NCBI GenBank assembly: GCA_030685235.1 | Contig: MU839113.1 | Span: 310,001 to 374,000 of the forward strand | Length of the DNA stretch: 64,000 nucleotides | Source of the DNA: Copromyces sp. CBS 386.78 | Taxonomy: Eukaryota > Ascomycota > Sordariomycetes > Sordariales > Sordariaceae | Direction: 5' to 3' | Shown here: one piece after another, positions 1-12,400 of the stretch | Layout of the letters: each line of letters begins with the position of its first letter | Numbering within the stretch: the stretch's first letter is position 1 | Notes under the pieces: generated by a model | Seen by the model: only the letters and a program-made list of their open reading frames with translations | What the model was told of the DNA's origin: nothing | Databases searched by the model: none | Position numbers and translations under genes: made by a program

Positions 1-1096
1 TTAAAATTATAATTAATTATAAAGTAATCGATGAGTAGATTAGAGTTTGGAAGTAATATTAGGAAGCTGTTACCGTATTTACGAAGGAATTTAAGAATTA
101 AGGTAATTAATTTTAAATTTAATTTACCGTAATAAATAACGGCTAAATAATAAGTATTAGAAAGACCAAGGTCCTTAGCTCCTAGTATATTAATTTTATT
201 AACGTAATTAAAATTGTACGCCCTAAATAGTATAAAGGTATTTAGAAATTCGATAAGGAGATAGCCGCTAGGACTCTTATTTTTATAGAAGTATATAAGG
301 ACTTTAAGAGATATAATATCGATTCTATACGACGTAGGGTAATTTTTAAAGGAGGATATTGTAGCGCCTTTAACGCTAGCGAAATTAGTATTGAGTTTAA
401 TAGTTAGAGATTTATACTTGGCGATAGCTACGAAAAAGATGCTTATAATAAGGATGTTCGTTAAAAAAGTAAGAATAATAAGAAGCTTACGGGTATTAGG
501 CCTAAAGGTACCATATTTAGAAAAAGAAAGTATTAATCAGATATATCCGAATTATAAACGCGTAAGAGATTTAGTCTCTTTATATATAGAGTATACAAAA
601 GATCCTTATATACCCTTAAAGAATATTAGTATATTAATCTAAATGTTAAACCTAAGAAGGTTACTAGGCTAAGCCCTTATACCCGTTGCGTCGTTAAAGA
701 AAACTTTGTAAAAGATTTAAAGTTTACTAGAGAAGTAAAATGTATTATAATCGAAAATAGCGGAAAGGAGAAGGTATTTAAAAAATAAAAAAATACGTAA
801 TTATCTGACGTAAATGCGAATTATAATATTACCTATAGAATAACCTTCTAAATTAGCGGGGTATATTAAACTAGGGAAGAAATTTACCCTTTTAAAAATT
901 TAGTAATTCTCGATTTTGGTAGTTCGTTCTATATTTTTAATAAAATTACTCGTTTCCTTTATTTCCGTTATATTAATCTAAATAATTATATATAAGTTAG
1001 AAATACTTAAGTAGCGATTAAAGGGTTTAAGGAAGTTAATATTATTATTAGAAGAAAGAACGGTCCTTTAAAGTTATAGTTAAAAGAGGTCGCTTT
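1..1096 (+). mobile_element. Copia-type LTR retrotransposon relic, 5' part (gag/protease), RIP-mutated
   Basis: This is the left piece of a plus-strand Ty1/Copia element whose 5' LTR lies outside the window. Around 896-1096 the plus frame reads as a Copia protease and the start of the pre-integrase region: a D-F-G triplet sits where an active DSG protease motif is expected, consistent with one C-to-T change, and the frame ends in a KEVAF-like segment. Upstream, an open stretch at 391-642 lies in the expected gag position but is not recognisable as a family. Many TAA/TAG stops interrupt the frame, so it is dead. The 3' continuation starts at 24489, after the inserted element X. The class is confident; the exact gag limits are not. 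Confidence 0.75.
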
Positions 1097-1163
1097 TATT
1101 ACCGGGATGACACCGTTGGGGGTATAGTTGGATATACGTAATTGTACGGAGAAGGAAAGAAGG
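1097..1163 (-). repeat. Left LTR of element X, first fragment
   Basis: These 67 bases match the start of the intact copy at 24247. Together with 9262-9436 they rebuild a 242-bp LTR, the same length as the right copy. Terminal bases TATTAC are read as RIP-mutated TGTTAC. The fragment is cut by element Y at the GAAGG target at 1159-1163. Confidence 0.85.
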
Positions 1164-1397
1164 TATCACGGGGCGCGAGCAAGCACTAAGGTACGATGTT
1201 GATTGTTGTGCGAGGAACCAGAAGAGGAACCTATGCGCACACGAGAACTATGTAGGGCATAGTATGGAGCCTTATAGTCATAGGTCTACAGGGCGGCACC
1301 ATAGCTATACTGCACTTAGATAGCTGTACTCAAATAGCTGTACTAATGCAGTACAGCACCCCTATCTATCTATAAGGAGCAGGTAATGCCTGTGATA
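1164..1397 (-). repeat. 3' LTR of element Y
   Basis: This 234-bp direct repeat pairs with 9023-9256. Its ends TATCAC and GTGATA read as RIP-altered TGTCAC and GTGACA, a canonical TG...CA LTR with a six-base terminal inverted repeat. It is less mutated than the partner copy. Confidence 0.9.
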
Positions 1398-2099
1398 CTA
1401 CCCCCCTCCTAAATTAACTCCCGGCTTCAAAATCTATTCAAAACCGTTGAGAAACTATCAATATCTACAAAGTAGAGCATACCAAGACGGGTATTAGCTT
1501 AATGCTAAAGCTCCTATTTAAGAGCGGCCACTAGCCAAAAATATTACTAAATATACCCTTTCCTCAAAAACATCCCTCCGCCGCAATTATTATCCCAAAT
1601 AATCCCAAACAAGCTCAGAATCGTACCCAATAGTCTTATAAACTTCCCCTCTATACCTTATTATTACTAGCCCCCGATAGGGGGTACTATAAGGACGCTC
1701 GTAGTATAGTAGTTTGTAGGGACGCTTACAACCCTATTAGTACTATAAACTATAAAGACCCTCTTATTTAAATCCTATTTATAATTATCGTAATTATCTT
1801 TTCTCTATTTTATAATTATCTCCCCTTCCCTTACTAACCGTAATATAAAATCTTGACCGTATAAGCTCTAACCGTTAGCTAGGGGGTTGGGTTATTAGGG
1901 GAAAGGAGACGTAGGTCTACCGTAAGACATATTATTTCCCGGTTACTATTAACAGTGCCCTTACTACTACAATAGGGTATCTATAAAGCAATTCGGCTAA
2001 AATACGTAGAATAAGCCGTACTAAACTTCTTTTTTATATCCTTATCAATATCGCTTTATTTATTATTTAATCTTATACTCCGCCTAACTTACTAATTAT

Positions 2100-5000
2100 C
2101 CACCTTTAAAACAACCGTAATAGGGATTGGAGAGGGTACCTTAGTATGAGCTTCCTTAATATAAATTTCCTCTACCTTTAACCAAGCCTTGAATCTTCTC
2201 CTAAAATCGATATACAGTAATCCCAATTCTAATCGTTTCTTATAAAGGTCCTAAACTACTTCCTAACAGCCGTCAAAGTTAGTTACTAGTTACTAATCTG
2301 GGGGGTAGTAAAACTACTTTACTAAATAGTACCATCGTCCCTCAATCTTTTAATAATCTAAGAATTCTTCAAACTCCTAACGCCTATCTTCTTCAAAATT
2401 ATCAATTCTAATAACCACTATACCCTCGTTAACCTTAACATTAATCATAAAATCTTTCTAACCTAACAAACCTTTAACATATAATTTAACTTTAAATACA
2501 TTAACAATATAAGTAACCTTCATATTACCAAGCAAGGCCAACTCTACCGTATATAAAATAGCCTTCATAACACGAAAAGGTCCCTCGAAACGCAGTACTA
2601 ACTTATCGTACAGCCTACTAGTTACATAATTAGCCATATTAAATATAACCTCATCCCTAACTTTATATTTAAGCGTATTAATACAGTTCTCGTTCGCCGC
2701 CGCCTCGTACTTCGCTTATACTTATAAAGAGGAAGTTTTAACGAAATCCTAAACTTCTTTAAACCGTAATACTAACTAATTAGCACTAAAAATTTATTTC
2801 TTCTATACTTCCATCACATTTAAAGGGAGCAATATAAATAGTTCTATCCCTATACGAGGGTAAAAACTATAATTAGCGAAGAATAGAGTTATTCCCGTTA
2901 ATACCGACTTAAAGTTATTACCTTAGAACTTAACCAAAAGTAACTAATTTACCCAATCGTCCTATACCTAATTAATAAAAATTCGTAAATATTATTCCAA
3001 CTCTACATTAATCCTTTCAATCTGCCCGTTCGTCTCCTTATAGTAGGGTATAGAATACTTCAATTTAACGCCCAATCGTAGGGACAACTACCACTAGAAT
3101 ACTAAAACAAACTAAACGCCTTTATTTAAAACGACAATATTTAGAAGGCCATAAAAAATATAAATCCAGTCAATAAACTTCTCTACCAACTCTTCCGTTA
3201 TTAACCCTTCTATTAGAATAAAATACTTCATCTTAATTAACCTATCTACTACAACTAGTACGTACTTATATTCCGCCCCCCTCCTTACTCGCTATAATTT
3301 AAGGAATAAGGTTACGTAATCAATAGAAATATTACGCTACGGGATATAAAGAATAGGTAAGGGATTAAAAAAACTTATTAACAATATCCTAGTAACTTTA
3401 ATCTTACTATAGGGTATATACCCTTTACAATAAATATTTATTACGACCACTATCCCTAGCCAGAAATACCAATACATCAATACTATCGTCTTATCCCTCC
3501 CAGGATAGCCGCCCTATACCGAAGCATAAGTACGGTAGATTAGCTCCAATTAAACCGTCTTATCGTCGGAAAGTATTACTAGCCTATCCCTAAACATTAC
3601 TCTATCGTTAACTATATAATACTCGGCGAAAGGGATCTTTAACGTCTTCTTCAAATACTTTAGCCAACAATCTCCTAATCTAATAACCTCCTTAATATCC
3701 GCTATTATAAGGGAGTTAGCGTAAACCCAGTCCACTAAATCATCCGTATAAATACCCAAACTATCCTTATCTTCTTAAAGGCTATCCTCTAGGGTATAAA
3801 CCGTTAAGGGTATTCCCGTATCTAATAAAACATTTATTATAAAGTCCTCGCCATCTATATCCATCAATTCTTAATTAAACGAATCTTCGTTAAAGCATAA
3901 AAGATCGATAAGTAGCTTCTTCTTTACCTTTAACTTATCATCCTCCGTATCTCTCAATACGTACTCTAGCTTACAATTCAAAACGTTAAGTCTAACGTTA
4001 GTTAATCCTAGCCGATATTTAATCGTAAAATTAAATCTAAACAAAAATTCAAACTACTTCATATACTTAAATATAAATTTCTTTATAGTATTAAACGTCT
4101 TAAGGTTCTTATAGTCTATAATAATTTTAAAAGGTTAGGTAGCGCCTTCTAACTCAAATTTCTATTCTTCTAATACCTTAATAACGGCCAGCAATTCTTT
4201 ATTATAAATATCGTAATTATACTTTACTACAAAATACTTAGCCGAAAAATAAACGACTAAATATAATTTACCATCGTACAATTATAACAATATACCGCCC
4301 ATTAACTAATTAGAAGCGTCGACTTCAATAACGGTCGGTTTCTCCTAATTATAGATCTTCAAAACTAGCGCGGTCGTAAATACCATTTTCAAGGCTTCAA
4401 AGGCGTTATTATACTCTTTATCCTACCTCCAATCTATCGTTTTCTTTATTAATTCGTATAGCGGTCTACCTATATATAAAAAATTGGCGATAAACCTCCT
4501 ATAAAAATTAGTAAAACCCAAGAAACGTTATCATTAGCGTTTTATCATTAATACCTCCTAATTAGTAACGGCTTCTACTTTCTCTAAATCTATCTCGATC
4601 CCTCCAAGGGTAATAATAAAGCCTAAATATTTAATTCGTTAGGTATAGAACTTATATTTATTAATATCAATCTATAAACCTATATTAATTAGGCGCCGCA
4701 ACACCTCCCTAACGTACTTAACATACTCTTCGTACGTTTCTAAGAAAATTAAAACATCGTTTAAGTAGGCCGTTACATAAACATCCAAAATATCATACAA
4801 AATATCGTTAATAAAATTCTAGAACGAAACTAGAGCCCCCAACAAACCGAACGGATAAACTAGTAATTCGTAAAGGCTAAACCGTATAATAAAGGCGGTT
4901 AACTATTCGTACCCCTCAGCTATACGTAATCTATTAAAAGCGGCGATAACATCTACTTTCGTAAACTACTTAGCCCTATAAATAGCATCCAAAATCTCTT

Positions 5001-6700
5001 TAATTAAAGGTAACAAATATCTATTCTTCAACGAAATCTCGTTAATACTTCTATAATCCACGTAAATCCGTACACTACCGCCTAATTTACAGGCTAACAA
5101 TACTAATAAGGCGACATTAAAAGTAGAAAGCTTAATAAATCCCTTTACTAGGTTATTATCTAGCCATTACTTAATAACCTTAAATTCCTATAGTAATATT
5201 AGCCGTACTTTAAAATAGGGTAAAAATTCTACCCTTAATTTTAATTCGATTTTATAATTATAAGAACGGTATTCGGGTATTACATTAACATCCCGTAAAT
5301 TAGTAACATAAGAAAAATCCTTATATTCGTTTAAGAAGCGAGCTTTTACCTCCTCCGGGGTATATTTCGGCCTAATTACTTTATCTATAAACTTTTAAAC
5401 ATTTTCCTCTATAATACCATAAATCTTATCGATCTCAATTAAGAGGGTTAGTTTCCGCTCCTCGGCCGGTTTCTAAGGTTCACCGTCCATTATCTTCAAA
5501 ACGTATATACAATTAACATACTCCTTCACAGATTCGCCGGGTTAAAAGGCTTATTCTCCCTTACTTTTACTCGCAGCTTCCACTTTACAAAGGTCGATAA
5601 ACTCGTACACCTTAAAGTTCTTAAAATAGGGTTTATATAGCTCTCCTCTCCCCTACACAATATCCTTCCATACGTCCTCAAATAGAAATAGTATCGAAAT
5701 AATTACCTTCCTCTCCTTCTATACTTCTTAAAGCTCTACCCATATAATAGAACTAACCTTAACACCCTTCATCCGTATATTAAGCATAAAGGTTCGTATA
5801 TTAACTAATTTAATATTTAAAAAGTCTAGGGCCGCTATATTAACCGTCGGTTCAAAGTACTAAAAAAACGTACGTTTCACCCATTCTAACCGTTACATCG
5901 TCCAAATCCTTCGTCCACTAATAATCCGTACCCTCGCTTTAATCTTCTTTAACGCTAATTTCCTAATAAAGCCGAAAAATTCTTCGAAATTCCCTACGTA
6001 TACTAAAAAAACCGGAAATTCTATTATTATAGCTTAACTACCCTTAAGTACTTCCATTATATTAACTACCCAAACTAAAAAATATTCATTTTCATCGGAA
6101 TTAAAATTGTTATTAAATCCGCTCTCGGCCTCTTCAAAAACGGATCCGCTCCTAATTTCACTAAGAACGGTATTTAGGACCGCTACTACCTCCAAAAATT
6201 AAAATATACAAGTGCCTATATAGGCCACGTTCTAAGTAATCTTATTAATTACCCAATTAATATCTAGATTATAGAACTATAACCATAACTAGCCCAAAAT
6301 TACCGGGTGATCTGCTACCAGATTAATTACAAAGAATCTAACAACCTCTCCGTAATCACCAATCCGCATTATCGTTTCGACGTATTAATTTACCTATTCC
6401 TTAAAATCGCCGTCGGCTAAATATAACAGCCTAGGCTTCTCCAAAAGTTTAAACTCTAAACAAGCTCTTTCTACGAAAGATCGGTCGATAAAAACCTTGC
6501 CTAAATATCCAAAGTCGACTAATAATATATATTCTATTTCTTCATTACATTAGGAATACCAAAGATACGTAGATAATAAAGTTATATTCTACCTATAGAA
6601 TTCTAAGCTACTTAATTTAAGCGGCTCTATCCTCCAATAACCTATTATATAAATATCTAATTTATTTACTCTTATTTCTATCCTCCTTTATATCCCTACC
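2100..6700 (-). pseudogene. Gypsy pol relic of element Y (RT, integrase)
   Basis: Translating the minus strand gives recognisable but stop-ridden pol. The reverse transcriptase box A-Y-L-N-D-V-L-I lies at about 4749-4770, where active enzymes have YLDD; the D-to-N change is a single G-to-A. An integrase zinc-finger region is open at 3550-3759, and an integrase core segment with a VVVDR motif lies near 3125-3262. The order RT then integrase is Ty3/Gypsy-like. No frame is intact, so there is no active enzyme. Outer limits are approximate. Confidence 0.8.
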
Positions 6701-6929
6701 GAACACTCCTAAGCGCAACTTAGCCCTAAGGTTCTCTATTTCCCTACTAAACTAGAACGGCCGGGGCCGGGGCTGCCGGGGTAGCCGGGGCGGCTAGAGC
6801 TATTAAATTAACTATATCCGCCATAACGCAATTAGTAACTAGTATACCCGTACCCGTACCGGCGTACTTACGCGTAATAATACCTAGACCGGTACGGTTA
6901 ACCTACTTACCTTTATTACTATAATTAGT

Positions 6930-8960
6930 CTAGCTCTTATACTTACGGGCTAAATATTTGCCCTTACCGCAATTTATATAAATACCTTTATCGTAACGCT
7001 CCTACAAAACGTCTTTATAAATTTCTATAAACTTAGCGCAATCTAAATTTATAGTATCGGGGTCTTTATTACCACTACCGTTATTATTACTATTACCCTT
7101 ATTACTAATCTAAATACCCTAAATAATATCATTACATAAGGCTACCTTAGCGTAAGCTTTAGAAATACCCTTAAACAATTCGCACTATCCTTTAAAATCG
7201 TTACGAACGGGTTAAACATAATAATATAAAACCGAATCCGCTAAAAACTTAAAAACCTTCTAATAAAGGAGGCGGACCTTAGTAACCGCATTATAACCGC
7301 AATAGTCAACTAGAATAATAAATTAAACCTCGAAATCCTCGTAATTAAACTACTTACCAATTTATTTAAACTACAATAACGAATTCTCGGCGACCTATAC
7401 AATATCGCCTTATATATAGCGGTCGTCTAAATATACTAAGAACTCCTTACTTATCTACCATTTCCAAAGGATAGAATACTAGAAATTATTAAAAATCGTT
7501 TTCTAGTACTCCACAACATTAATTTTTACCTCGCCTCCCAAATAGGATATAACATAAAGTAGCTTCGACATTTCGTTAGAAAATTCGTAACTATCAACAA
7601 TTTAACAACTACAAATCTCTAAATTCCAAACGCTATAAACATTATATCACTTAATCGTATCTATCTCTTTACCCTTAAACCGCTCGAAGTCCTTACAGAA
7701 TACCTTACAATAATAATACAGCGCAGGAACTAGAGCCGCAAGGAGAAAGGGACCACTAAAGCCACCGGGGCCGCTAGGACTACCAAGACCGCCGGGGCTA
7801 CCGCCGCCAAGACCGCCGGGGCTACCACCGCTAAGACCGCCTAGTCCACCAAAATAATCAAATCCTCCACCTCCGGGACCGCCACCCGCCTCGTTATAAC
7901 CGAAGCCACTTCCTTTACCCAATCCTCTAAAGCTACCATCGCTAAGACCACCGCCTACATTACCGGAACTAAAACCAGTTCCCTTACCCGATCCTCCAAA
8001 GCCGCCAATACTATTTTCTACAATAATTTTATCCTCTTCCGCTAAACAAAAGCGAACCTAAAAATTCTTAATCTCCTCCTATACCTAGGCCGACTCTTCG
8101 CTAGCAATCTTACTTACAATACACAAAATATTAAGGTCTTCCAATACCTTCTTCAACTCCGCCCTATATAATTCGACGTTATTATTAACCATCTTATTAA
8201 ACTCAAAGAAGCCTTAATAATCCTCTTCGTTATCTTAGATAGTATTATCGAACTTCTCTTAAAGGTCGGTCTTATCTTAAGTAAAACTAAACACCTTCTA
8301 ATAAAGAAACGTATTCTCAGCGATAACTTAATTATACTACAACTACAAAAATTAGATCTACTATACGAACTACTTCTTAATCTCGTTAAACTAATTAATC
8401 TAATTCTTTAACTACTCTTCCGCCACCTTCTACTATTTCTCCTTTCTCTATATCTCGTTAACGAAGGACTTAACATCGTTTTTAAACTTAATATAACGGG
8501 CCTATTCCTCCTTAACCTACTTATCAAAAGCATTAATCTTTTTATCAAAGTAATAAAATAGCTTCATAACCTCCTCATAACCACAAACTTTATTAGCAAA
8601 ATTTAGGGAGACTATAAGGCCGTTAAAATTACCGTTGCAAACTTTTAACAATATATCGTATCCCTTTAAAAAAGAGGGGAAAACCGTAACAAAATTAATT
8701 CGGCGTACGTCGTTACCCACTAAATTACTAACTATCTTAATTATACTTTCCTAACTAAATAACGTTTATCAAAAGAAAAATATTTCTACCATATCGCACA
8801 ATACAATATCTACGCCCTCGTTATTCTAAAAACTCTAATACTTACTTATTATTACTAAGGTTCAACATTACAATTACTAAAATCCTTAACTCAATATCGG
8901 CAATTATACGAATCGCCTTGAAGTAAAGTTCGTAAGAACCAAACTACTACTAATTTCCTA
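6930..8960 (-). pseudogene. Gypsy gag relic of element Y with glycine-rich stretch
   Basis: The minus strand upstream of pol should encode gag. A damaged CCHC zinc knuckle (NCGKG followed by YLAR) is visible near 6940-7005. An open segment at 7647-7922 encodes an unusual run of GG(L/S)G repeats followed by a short hydrophobic stretch, and another open piece covers 8517-8720. These are surviving islands between RIP stops rather than genes. I do not recognise the glycine-rich part as a known Gag domain. Confidence 0.6.
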
Positions 8961-9022
8961 CTAGGCTTAACCCTTACCGAAATCACTTATTGCGCGTTAA
9001 CGCGAGGTTAGGCACAACAAAA

Positions 9023-9256
9023 TATTACAGGGCGCGAGCAAGCACTAAAGTACAATATTAATTATTATACAAGGAACTAGAAGAGGAACTTGTACGCATA
9101 CGAGAACTATATAGGGCATAGTGTAGAGCCTTATGGTCATAGGTCCACAGGGCGGCACCATAGCTGTACTGCACTCAGATAGCTATACTCAAATAGCTAC
9201 ACTAATGCAGTACAGCACCCCTATCTATCTACAAGGAGCAGGCAATGCCTGTAACA
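9023..9256 (-). repeat. 5' LTR of element Y
   Basis: This is the 234-bp partner of 1164-1397, more heavily RIP-mutated. It is followed directly by the GAAGG target duplication (9257-9261), which reconnects with the interrupted LTR of element X. Confidence 0.9.
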
Positions 9257-9261
9257 GAAGG

Positions 9262-9436
9262 AGGAGGGAGGAGTGCGGTCTAGATATAGGGCAGGCTATA
9301 CCGTACCCTAGATCCGGGACCGAGGCCTACTAGTATATACGTACGATCCTATTAATTAATAGCCAATAGGCTCGATTAGCTATACCTAACCGTATACGTA
9401 ATACCTAGTAGTACTATTATAAATAATCTTATAATA
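9262..9436 (-). repeat. Left LTR of element X, second fragment
   Basis: These 175 bases continue the LTR begun at 1097-1163 and align with 24314-24488. This copy is much more AT-rich than the right copy; the differences I compared are transitions. Confidence 0.85.
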
Positions 9437-9449
9437 TTACCTCACTATA

Positions 9450-12400
9450 AAAGAAGCTTATAGAGCTTTAAACAATCTATTTAATATATATATATAAAAT
9501 AATAGAATCTTATTTTAATCCCCGTCTTCCAATTCTTCAATCTATAATTGAACGCCTACGATCTACGACTAAACGGCTACGTTATCGTTATCTCCCTACT
9601 AGTAAATTCCAACCTCCAGCCGTACTTCTATATTCCTTATTAAGGGCCGTTTTCCCTATTAGACTTCCGCTATCCTCTTAAATACTTTATAGAAGAACTC
9701 GTCTATTTTCTTTAAATCCTCTTTGGATAGGGGTTCGAACTCCTAACTTACTACTTTAATCGTAGGCTCCCGTATGTCGGTTATAGTTGTCCGTACCTTA
9801 CAGCCAGTCGTAATAGTTACTACGGCAATATTAATCTACTCCTTCAAATCGGCAATACGCTTAGAGCGTTTTAGGGGCGGGGCTAGGAACGCTGTATAAT
9901 ATATTTAGGGTACGGGCGACGCCGTATAGCGTATTTAGGGTACGGGCGACGTTATATAATGTATTTAGGGTACTTAGGCCGGTATTAGGGCCCTTCGCTT
10001 CGGGGCTAAAGTCCACTCTTAAAGTATAGTTTTAATCTCTAACTAATTCTAAACCGCTAATAGGATAGGGGTATTTAAATAATCGCGGTAAAATATAATA
10101 ATGGAATCCCTTATTCCTTTAATATTATCGAAGGGTTCGTTAGTAGGATTATAATATTTTTACTTTATAATATAAAATTAATAATAGTTATTTCCTTATT
10201 AAAAATAATTTAAAAACTTATCGAACTCTTATTCCGCCACCTCTTTATAATTATTTATTTTAATTATAACTTTACCTTCGTTAGTTCGTACGTCGCCTTA
10301 TAAATCGGCTTAACTAGGGAAACCTTTATAATAAAATTTTATTATAAAAACGTAGAATATTAGCGAGCATTTTATATTAATGGGTAAAATCAATTTAACG
10401 TTGTAAGATCATACCTAATCCACTTTAAAAGGGCCCTCCTATCGTAGGTATAATTTATCGTATAATTTACTATTATTAAAATTAATCGTATTAAGTAAAA
10501 TGAAATTACTAATATAATATTTTAGTATATTAGACCGATTTTCGTTAGCGTTAACCTTATACCGATCTTATACTTTCTTTATAGAAATACGTATATAATT
10601 TTAAATAACTTCGAAACGAATAAATAATTCGCTAGCCTTTATATATTCTTTTTACTATACTAACGAAAAACCTTCTAATAATACGACCGCTATAAATTCA
10701 ATATTTATACGGGAATAGAAATTATAATTAATAAAGAAAGGAATTATACCTATAATTAATAATACTATATTATTTCCTACGAACTCCGCTAATAATAACT
10801 ATTATACCTAGTCCGTCTATACTTAATTAACGAAAATATATAAATATTATTCTATTTCTACGTTAATACGCTCTATTTAAGTATTAATTTATAAGTAGAA
10901 AGCGGAGTTTAATAATTTCTTAATAGCCAAACGTTTATAAATTGTAAATTAAAATAAGAATATAAATTAAATACCGCGGTTAGAAACAATAATATTAAAT
11001 AGATTATAAAGGGTATAAATATAATTAATAAAATAGTCCATTAATTCTTCTACTTCTATAATAATAGTCGGGATATAATAATATATTTTTATTAAATAAT
11101 TTACGACAATAGTAATATATTTAAATTTTTAACTTAAATAAAGGCTTTCCGGTAAGAGGGAAATATAATCGACCGATATATTAATCTATAGTACGTAAAC
11201 CGCTAATATAGGTTTATAATAGGCCTTAACAGCCTCCGTTATACTTAATTAATATTAATATTCGTTTATTTATACTTATATTTTATCCCTATTTAAATAA
11301 TTAACCGTTAATAACGAATAAGCGCGGTAAATTAATAGTAAATAGGTAATAATATTATTAAAATCGATAAATACCCTTCCTCTATAATAAGTTTTACCTC
11401 CCGTCGTAGAATATTCGACGAAAATAACTTTAAATTTCTTTTTAATATAAAGGCGCTATTTAATACGATTTAAATCCTTTAAATAATTAACAGCCTCTTA
11501 CATTAAAGTTAACTAATCGTAACTCTCGTTAATAATATTATCGGTTAATTTATTTAACTCTTTTAAAGTATTTAGAGATAATAGGAATACTTTTTTATCG
11601 AAATTAAAGTCGTTACTAATTATTATAACTAATAAGGAGAAGTACCCCTCCTTAAAATAGGCAGAATTAATAAATTTACAATTTCTTACTTTTAAATAAT
11701 AATCGTTTATATTTAAAAGTATATTTTCTAATTTCTTACTTAATATATCGGGGCGGAAATTCTATAACCCCAGTATATAGAGGATTGAGAAATTGAATTA
11801 TAATAGGAACTATAATTACTATATATAATAGGGTATAAATTACTTATTTATTATAAAAATCTTTAAATTCTTATAATTTATAATAATATTAAAAGGTTAT
11901 TAAGTACCTTCCAATTTTAAACGCTACTCTTCTAATATTTTAACAATAACGAAGAATTCTTTATTATAAATATTATAATTATATTCTATTATTAAATACC
12001 GTACTAAAAAGTACGCAATTGGGTAGAATTCGCTATTATCTCCGTACTAGGAAAGGGTACTTCTAAAAACCCAATTTGAAATATCGGTTTTAATAACCGT
12101 CTTCTTAAACTAATTATAAATCTATAGGGTTAGTCCGCTAATAAATATAGCTTTTAAAGTTTTAAAAGCGGACTATTATATTATAATTTATAACTATTCT
12201 ACGTCCTTTTTCGTAAAATTGTACAATAGTACCGCCATTATCGAAAAACCTTTAATAAAATAATAATAGAAATTGGTAAACCCTAGGAAACTTTATAAGA
12301 ATTTTTTTAATATTAAAGGTTACTAATTTATAATAGCTTTAACCTTCGCTAGATCTATTTTAATACCGCCTAACGTAATAATTAATCTAAAATATTTAAT

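Larger units (their letters stand above)
1164..9256 (-). mobile_element. Gypsy-type LTR retrotransposon 'Y', full length, RIP-dead, inserted in the left LTR of X
   Basis: The element is 8093 bp and flanked by GAAGG at 1159-1163 and 9257-9261. Both LTRs are 234 bp (1164-1397 and 9023-9256), and the differences seen between them are C/T or G/A transitions. On the minus strand a purine tract (GGAGGGGGG followed by TAG) abuts the LTR at 1397, the expected polypurine tract next to a 3' LTR, so the element reads leftward. Minus-strand order is gag, zinc knuckle, reverse transcriptase, integrase zinc finger, integrase core, as in Ty3/Gypsy. It is coding-dead. Confidence 0.9.

Noticed and set aside
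7647..7922. Open glycine-rich frame as a possible structural-protein gene
   Set aside because: It lies inside the gag region of element Y between RIP stops, and Gly codons resist conversion to stops; better explained as a transposon remnant.
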